This document shows, piece by piece, positions 60,297 through 64,000 of a DNA stretch of 64,000 nt. The notes under the pieces are model-generated. The model had not been told where the DNA came from. It was given only the letters and a program-made list of their open reading frames with translations, and searched no databases. The position numbers and the translations under genes were made by a program. The stretch lies in NCBI RefSeq assembly GCF_001421355.1, contig NZ_LMKC01000004.1, positions 62,001 to 126,000 on the forward strand, written 5' to 3'. Position 1 is the first letter of the stretch, and every line of letters starts with the position of its first letter. Source of the DNA: Sphingomonas sp. Leaf9. Its GTDB lineage: Bacteria > Pseudomonadota > Alphaproteobacteria > Sphingomonadales > Sphingomonadaceae.

Positions 60297-61943
60297 ATGA
60301 CCCTGAACCGCCGCGACGCCCTCCGCCTGATGGGCAGCAGCGCCGCCCTGACCCTGCCGACGATCGCCGAGGCAGCACCCGCCACCCGGTTCCTGCACGG
60401 CGTGGCCAGCGGCGATCCGGCGGCCGACGGCGCGATCCTGTGGACCCGCGCGACGCCGGCTTCGGACGACCGCGGCGACATCGCGCTCGACTGGCATGTC
60501 GCGGGAAGCGAGGGCGGCGCGGCGCTGGCCACCGGCCGCACCACCGCGCGGGGCGCGCGCGACTTTACGGCGAAGGTCGAGGCGACCGGCCTGAAGCCCG
60601 GCACCGAATACTGGTACTGGTTCACCGCGCCCGACGGCACCGCCTCGCCCAAGGGCCGCTTCCGCACCCTGCCGCGTGGGCGCACGACAGACGTCGCGCT
60701 GGCGGTCGTCTCCTGCCAGCTCTATCCCGGCGGCTATTGGCACGCATACACCGCGATCGCCGCCGAACCGCGCGTCGATGCGGTGCTGCATCTGGGCGAC
60801 TATATCTATGAATATGGCGCGGAGGGGTATGGCGCGGAGATCGGCCGCAAGCTGAACCGCCTGCCCGAACCCGCCCACGAAATCCTGACCCTCGCTGATT
60901 ATCGCACCCGCCATGCGCAGGTGAAGCGCGACGCGGCGATCCAGGCGGCGCACGCCCGCGCCGCGTTCATCTGCGTCTGGGACGACCATGAAACCGCCAA
61001 TGACAGCTGGGTTGGCGGCGCGGAGAATCACGACGCCGCGACCGAGGGCGACTGGGCCACGCGCAAGGCGGCGGCGATGCAGGCCTATTTCGAATGGATG
61101 CCGATCCGCGATCCCAAACCCGGCCAGCCCTGGGCCGCGATCAACCGTAGCTTCGATTTCGGCGACCTCGCCACGCTGGTGATGGTCGAAACCCGCCTGC
61201 TCGCGCGATCGGAACAGGCCGCGCCCAAGGGTGCCGGGATCGAGCCGGAGGATTACGCCGCGATGATGGCGATCCGCGCGCAGCCCGACCGGGAGCTGCT
61301 GGGACGCGGGCAGCAGGATTGGGTCGAGCGCGAACTCGCCCGGTCGGTCAAGGCAAAGCGCCCGTGGCAGGTGCTGGGCAATCAGGTGGTGATGGCGCGG
61401 GTGCCCGGCCCCGATCTTGTCAGGAACATGGGCGCGCAGGGCTTTGCCGACCTGCTCAACCGCCTGCCCGCCGCCTATGCCCCGCGCATCGCCGCCGGGC
61501 AGCGGTCGTACCGCGCCGGGTTGCCGTTCAATTTCGACAGCTGGGACGGCTATCCCCCGGCCCGCGAGCGGCTCTACGCCGCGTTTCGCCGGGCGAAGTC
61601 GCGGCCGATCGTGCTGTCGGGCGACAGCCATGCCGGCTGGGCCAACGACCTGCACGACGATAGCGGCCGGCTGGTCGCCAACGAATTCGGCGCGACCGCG
61701 ATCTCCAGCCCGTCCTATGGCTCGCTGCTGCCCGGCCTCGGCAAGGTGATCGAAAAGGACGCCCCCGAAGTCCGCTACTGTGACCAGGACTGCAAGGGCT
61801 ACCTGCTGCTCACCCTGACGCCGAGCCATGCCGATGCGCAGTTCCGCACCGTGTCGAGCGTGACGACGCCGGACTTCACGACCGAAACGACCGCGCGCTG
61901 GCGGGTCGCGGCGGGCAAGCCCGCGCCGATGACGGCGGTGTAA
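60297..61943 (+). CDS. phoD: PhoD-family alkaline phosphatase / phosphodiesterase
   Basis: 548 residues with a Tat signal (RRDALRLMGSSAAL), as PhoD. The N-terminal part is a PhoD Ig-like domain (FLHGVASGDPAADGAILWTR, GTEYWYWFTAPDG); the catalytic part has VSCQLY, HLGDYIYEYG, WDDHETANDS, QVLGNQVVMARVP and LSGDSHAGWAND, giving the Asp/His metal ligands for iron and calcium and the active Cys in VSCQ. It hydrolyses phosphomono- and diesters in the periplasm and is usually phosphate-starvation induced. It is divergent from a TonB receptor with a Pho-box candidate between. An inverted repeat follows. Confidence 0.95.
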   Translation: MTLNRRDALRLMGSSAALTLPTIAEAAPATRFLHGVASGDPAADGAILWTRATPASDDRGDIALDWHVAGSEGGAALATGRTTARGARDFTAKVEATGLKPGTEYWYWFTAPDGTASPKGRFRTLPRGRTTDVALAVVSCQLYPGGYWHAYTAIAAEPRVDAVLHLGDYIYEYGAEGYGAEIGRKLNRLPEPAHEILTLADYRTRHAQVKRDAAIQAAHARAAFICVWDDHETANDSWVGGAENHDAATEGDWATRKAAAMQAYFEWMPIRDPKPGQPWAAINRSFDFGDLATLVMVETRLLARSEQAAPKGAGIEPEDYAAMMAIRAQPDRELLGRGQQDWVERELARSVKAKRPWQVLGNQVVMARVPGPDLVRNMGAQGFADLLNRLPAAYAPRIAAGQRSYRAGLPFNFDSWDGYPPARERLYAAFRRAKSRPIVLSGDSHAGWANDLHDDSGRLVANEFGATAISSPSYGSLLPGLGKVIEKDAPEVRYCDQDCKGYLLLTLTPSHADAQFRTVSSVTTPDFTTETTARWRVAAGKPAPMTAV

Positions 61944-61961
61944 GGCCGACCAAGCAACGAC

Positions 61962-62040
61962 CGTACCCCGTGCAGGCGGGGGTCCAGGGCCGCAGACGCC
62001 GTCGTTCGCGGCTCTGGATCCCCGCCTCCGCGGGGATACG
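61962..62040. repeat. Intergenic palindromic repeat, family C
   Basis: CGTACCCCGTGCAGGCGGG with inner GGTCCAGGGCCG, a loop, then GGCTCTGGATCCCCGCCT and CCGCGGGGATACG. It follows phoD by 18 bp and lies before the helicase gene, about 50 bp upstream of its start. Confidence 0.85.
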
Positions 62041-62089
62041 GCAGACGGTCTGCGTTGCGCCCGCCCCCCGCCGCCCTACATTGGCCGTA

Positions 62090-64000
62090 GTGCGCGACCT
62101 CCCCGCCCCCTTGACCGACTGGTTCGCCGCACGCGGCTGGTCGCCGCGCCGCCATCAGCGCGACATGCTCGACGTCGCCCGCGCCGGCAACCACGCGCTG
62201 CTGGTCGCCGCCACCGGCGCCGGCAAGACGCTGGCCGGGTTCCTGCCGACGCTGACCGACCTGATCGAGCATCCGACCGACGGCCTCCACACCCTCTATA
62301 TCTCGCCGCTGAAGGCATTGGCGGTCGACGTGCAGCGCAACCTGCTGACCCCGATCGCCGAGATGGACCTTCCCATCCGCGTGGAGACCCGCACCGGCGA
62401 CACCCCGTCCGACCGCAAGGCGCGCCAGCGCAGCAAACCGCCGCACATCCTGCTGACGACGCCCGAATCACTCAGCCTGCTGCTGTCCTATCCCGATGCC
62501 GACCGGCTGTTCGCGACGCTCCGCACGATCATCATCGATGAGGTCCATGCCTTTGCCACCGACAAGCGCGGCGACCTGTTGTCGCTGTGCCTGACGCGCC
62601 TGCAACGCTTCGCGCCGACCCTGCGCCGCGTCGCGCTGTCGGCGACGGTCGCCGATCCGGACGGCTATCGCGCATGGCTCGCGCCGTACGGTGATATCGA
62701 TGCGGTGACATTGGTGCAGGGGGAGCCGGGTGCCGACCCCGATATCCGCATCCTGTTGCCGCAGGACCGCATCCCGTGGTCGGGCCATTCGGGCCGCTAT
62801 GCCGCCGCGCAGGTGATGCGCGAGATCGCACGCAACCGCACCACCATCGTCTTTTGCAACACCCGCAGCCTCGCCGAGCTGATCTTTCAGGACCTGTGGC
62901 TGGCCAACGACGCGCAGCTGCCGATCGGCATCCACCACGGCAGCCTCGACCGCGAGGCACGGCGCAAGGTCGAGGCGGCGATGGCCGATGGCAAGTTGCG
63001 CGCGCTGGTCGCCACCGCCAGCCTCGATCTGGGCGTCGACTGGGGCGATGTCGATTGCGTGATCCAGATGGGCGCACCCAAGGGGTCGTCGCGCCTGCTC
63101 CAGCGCATCGGCCGCGCCAATCACCGGCTGGACGAGGTGTCGAAGGCGCTGCTGGTGCCGGGCAACCGCTTCGAATTTCTGGAGGCACAGGCGGCACTCG
63201 ACGCGGTGGAGGCGGGCGAACTCGACCGCGAGGTGTTCCGCCCCGGCGCGCTCGACGTGCTGGCGCAGCATCTGATGGGCTGTGCCTGCGCCGAACCCTT
63301 TGCTGCTGCCGAGATGCTGGCGGAGGTGCAGGCTGCCCTGCCCTATTCCGCACTGGACGCCGACACGTTCGACCGCGTGCTGCACTATATCGCCGAGGGC
63401 GGCTACGCGCTGAAGGCCTATGACCGGTTCAAGCGGCTGCGGTTGGGCAGCGACGGGTTGTGGACCGTCACCAAGCCCGCGTTCATCGCGCAGCATCGCC
63501 TGAACGCCGGGATCATCGTCGACGCGCCGACGCTCGACGTCCGGTTCAAGAACGGCCGCCGGCTGGGCACGGTCGAGGAATATTTCGCCTCCACCCTGTC
63601 GCCGGGCGATACGTTTTTCTTCTCCGGCATGAGCCTGGAGGTCGAAAAGATCGAGCTGACCGATCTGGTCGTGCGCGCCAGCAGCAAGCCCGCGCGCATT
63701 CCCAAATATGGCGGCGCGCGGATGGCGCTGTCGACCAATCTCGCCGACCGGGTGCGCGGTTTCCTCGCCGATCCGTCCGAATGGTCACGCTTTCCCGACG
63801 ATGTGCGCGAATGGCTGGAAATCCAGTCGCGGCGATCGGTCCTGCCCCGCCCAGGCGAGCTGCTGGTCGAAACCTTTCCGCACGAGGGGCGCCATTACAT
63901 GGTCGCTTACAGCTTCGAAGGGTGGAACGCGCACCAATCGCTCGGCATGTTGATAACCCGGCGGATGGAGGCATTGGAGCTGAAACCCATCGGCTTCGTG
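62090..64000 (+). CDS. Lhr-type DEXH-box helicase, 3' end outside window
   Basis: 637 codons are visible and the frame is still open at the edge. Start GTG at 62090 (or TTG at 62081); no ATG is near. Helicase motifs: the Q-like WSPRRHQRDML, Walker A ATGAGKTLAGFLPTL, LYISPLKALAVDVQ, TTPESLSLLL, DEXH box IIDEVHAFATDKRG, SAT in VALSATVADP, FCNTRSLAEL and ATASLDLGVDWGDV with QRIGRANHR (motif VI). This matches the ligase-associated DNA-damage DEXH helicase of the Lhr family. The Lhr-specific part follows from about 430. It usually lies with a DNA ligase and an MBL exonuclease, which would be outside. Confidence 0.92.
   Translation, partial: MRDLPAPLTDWFAARGWSPRRHQRDMLDVARAGNHALLVAATGAGKTLAGFLPTLTDLIEHPTDGLHTLYISPLKALAVDVQRNLLTPIAEMDLPIRVETRTGDTPSDRKARQRSKPPHILLTTPESLSLLLSYPDADRLFATLRTIIIDEVHAFATDKRGDLLSLCLTRLQRFAPTLRRVALSATVADPDGYRAWLAPYGDIDAVTLVQGEPGADPDIRILLPQDRIPWSGHSGRYAAAQVMREIARNRTTIVFCNTRSLAELIFQDLWLANDAQLPIGIHHGSLDREARRKVEAAMADGKLRALVATASLDLGVDWGDVDCVIQMGAPKGSSRLLQRIGRANHRLDEVSKALLVPGNRFEFLEAQAALDAVEAGELDREVFRPGALDVLAQHLMGCACAEPFAAAEMLAEVQAALPYSALDADTFDRVLHYIAEGGYALKAYDRFKRLRLGSDGLWTVTKPAFIAQHRLNAGIIVDAPTLDVRFKNGRRLGTVEEYFASTLSPGDTFFFSGMSLEVEKIELTDLVVRASSKPARIPKYGGARMALSTNLADRVRGFLADPSEWSRFPDDVREWLEIQSRRSVLPRPGELLVETFPHEGRHYMVAYSFEGWNAHQSLGMLITRRMEALELKPIGFV

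Overview
The window reads as chromosomal DNA of an alphaproteobacterium of the Sphingomonadaceae, most likely Sphingomonas or a close relative. This is inferred from very high GC, dense gene packing, several TonB-dependent receptors, an aa3-type oxidase subunit IV next to a split transhydrogenase, and the overall flavour of the proteins. No search was run. I see no integrase, transposase, phage gene or CRISPR array, so the window looks like core and catabolic chromosome.

Layout. (1) 1-14.4 kb: carbohydrate catabolism (M61 peptidase end, ROK sugar kinase, SGNH hydrolase, carboxylesterase, GH3 beta-glucosidase, divergent ROK regulator, fructokinase, FucP-type sugar transporter), then a peptidoglycan-recycling pair (Mpl and LD-carboxypeptidase). 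(2) 14.4-20.5 kb: LpoA-like lipoprotein divergent from rsmI, GntR regulator, nitroreductase, POT peptide transporter, tRNA-Val. (3) 20.7-27.4 kb: winged-helix regulator, a transhydrogenase operon (aa3 subunit IV, pntAA, PH-domain gene, DUF559 gene, pntAB, pntB), divergent NtrC-type regulator. (4) 27.6-33.2 kb: RluE-type pseudouridine synthase, S-formylglutathione hydrolase, and a De Ley-Doudoroff galactonate block (FadR-type regulator, sodium symporter, dgoK, dgoA). (5) 33.3-38.9 kb: TspO-like membrane protein, nadA, DUF4230, MBL hydrolase, BlaR1-type M56 peptidase with its BlaI repressor. (6) 39.2-51.2 kb: housekeeping run lgt, MidA-type methyltransferase, GNAT, pgeF, Cys/Met PLP enzyme, tgt, M16 peptidase, SleB hydrolase, gshB, DedA. 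(7) 51.2-62 kb: phosphorus- and nutrient-uptake block of three TonB receptors with a beta-propeller phytase and a PhoD phosphatase. (8) The right edge cuts an Lhr-type DEXH helicase.

Most interesting signals. A direct-repeat Pho-box candidate lies between a TonB receptor and phoD. Tandem LacI-type operators and a perfect EF-hand loop mark the middle TonB receptor. GH3 and the sugar transporter share operator-like motifs. BlaI has twin dyads at its start. A DUF559 gene in the pnt operon appears to take its C-terminus from an intergenic repeat. Three families of intergenic palindromic repeats are scattered through the window. I did not find a clearly new defence or biosynthetic system; the strongest candidates for undescribed biology are regulatory (phosphate block, shared sugar operators) and the repeat families.
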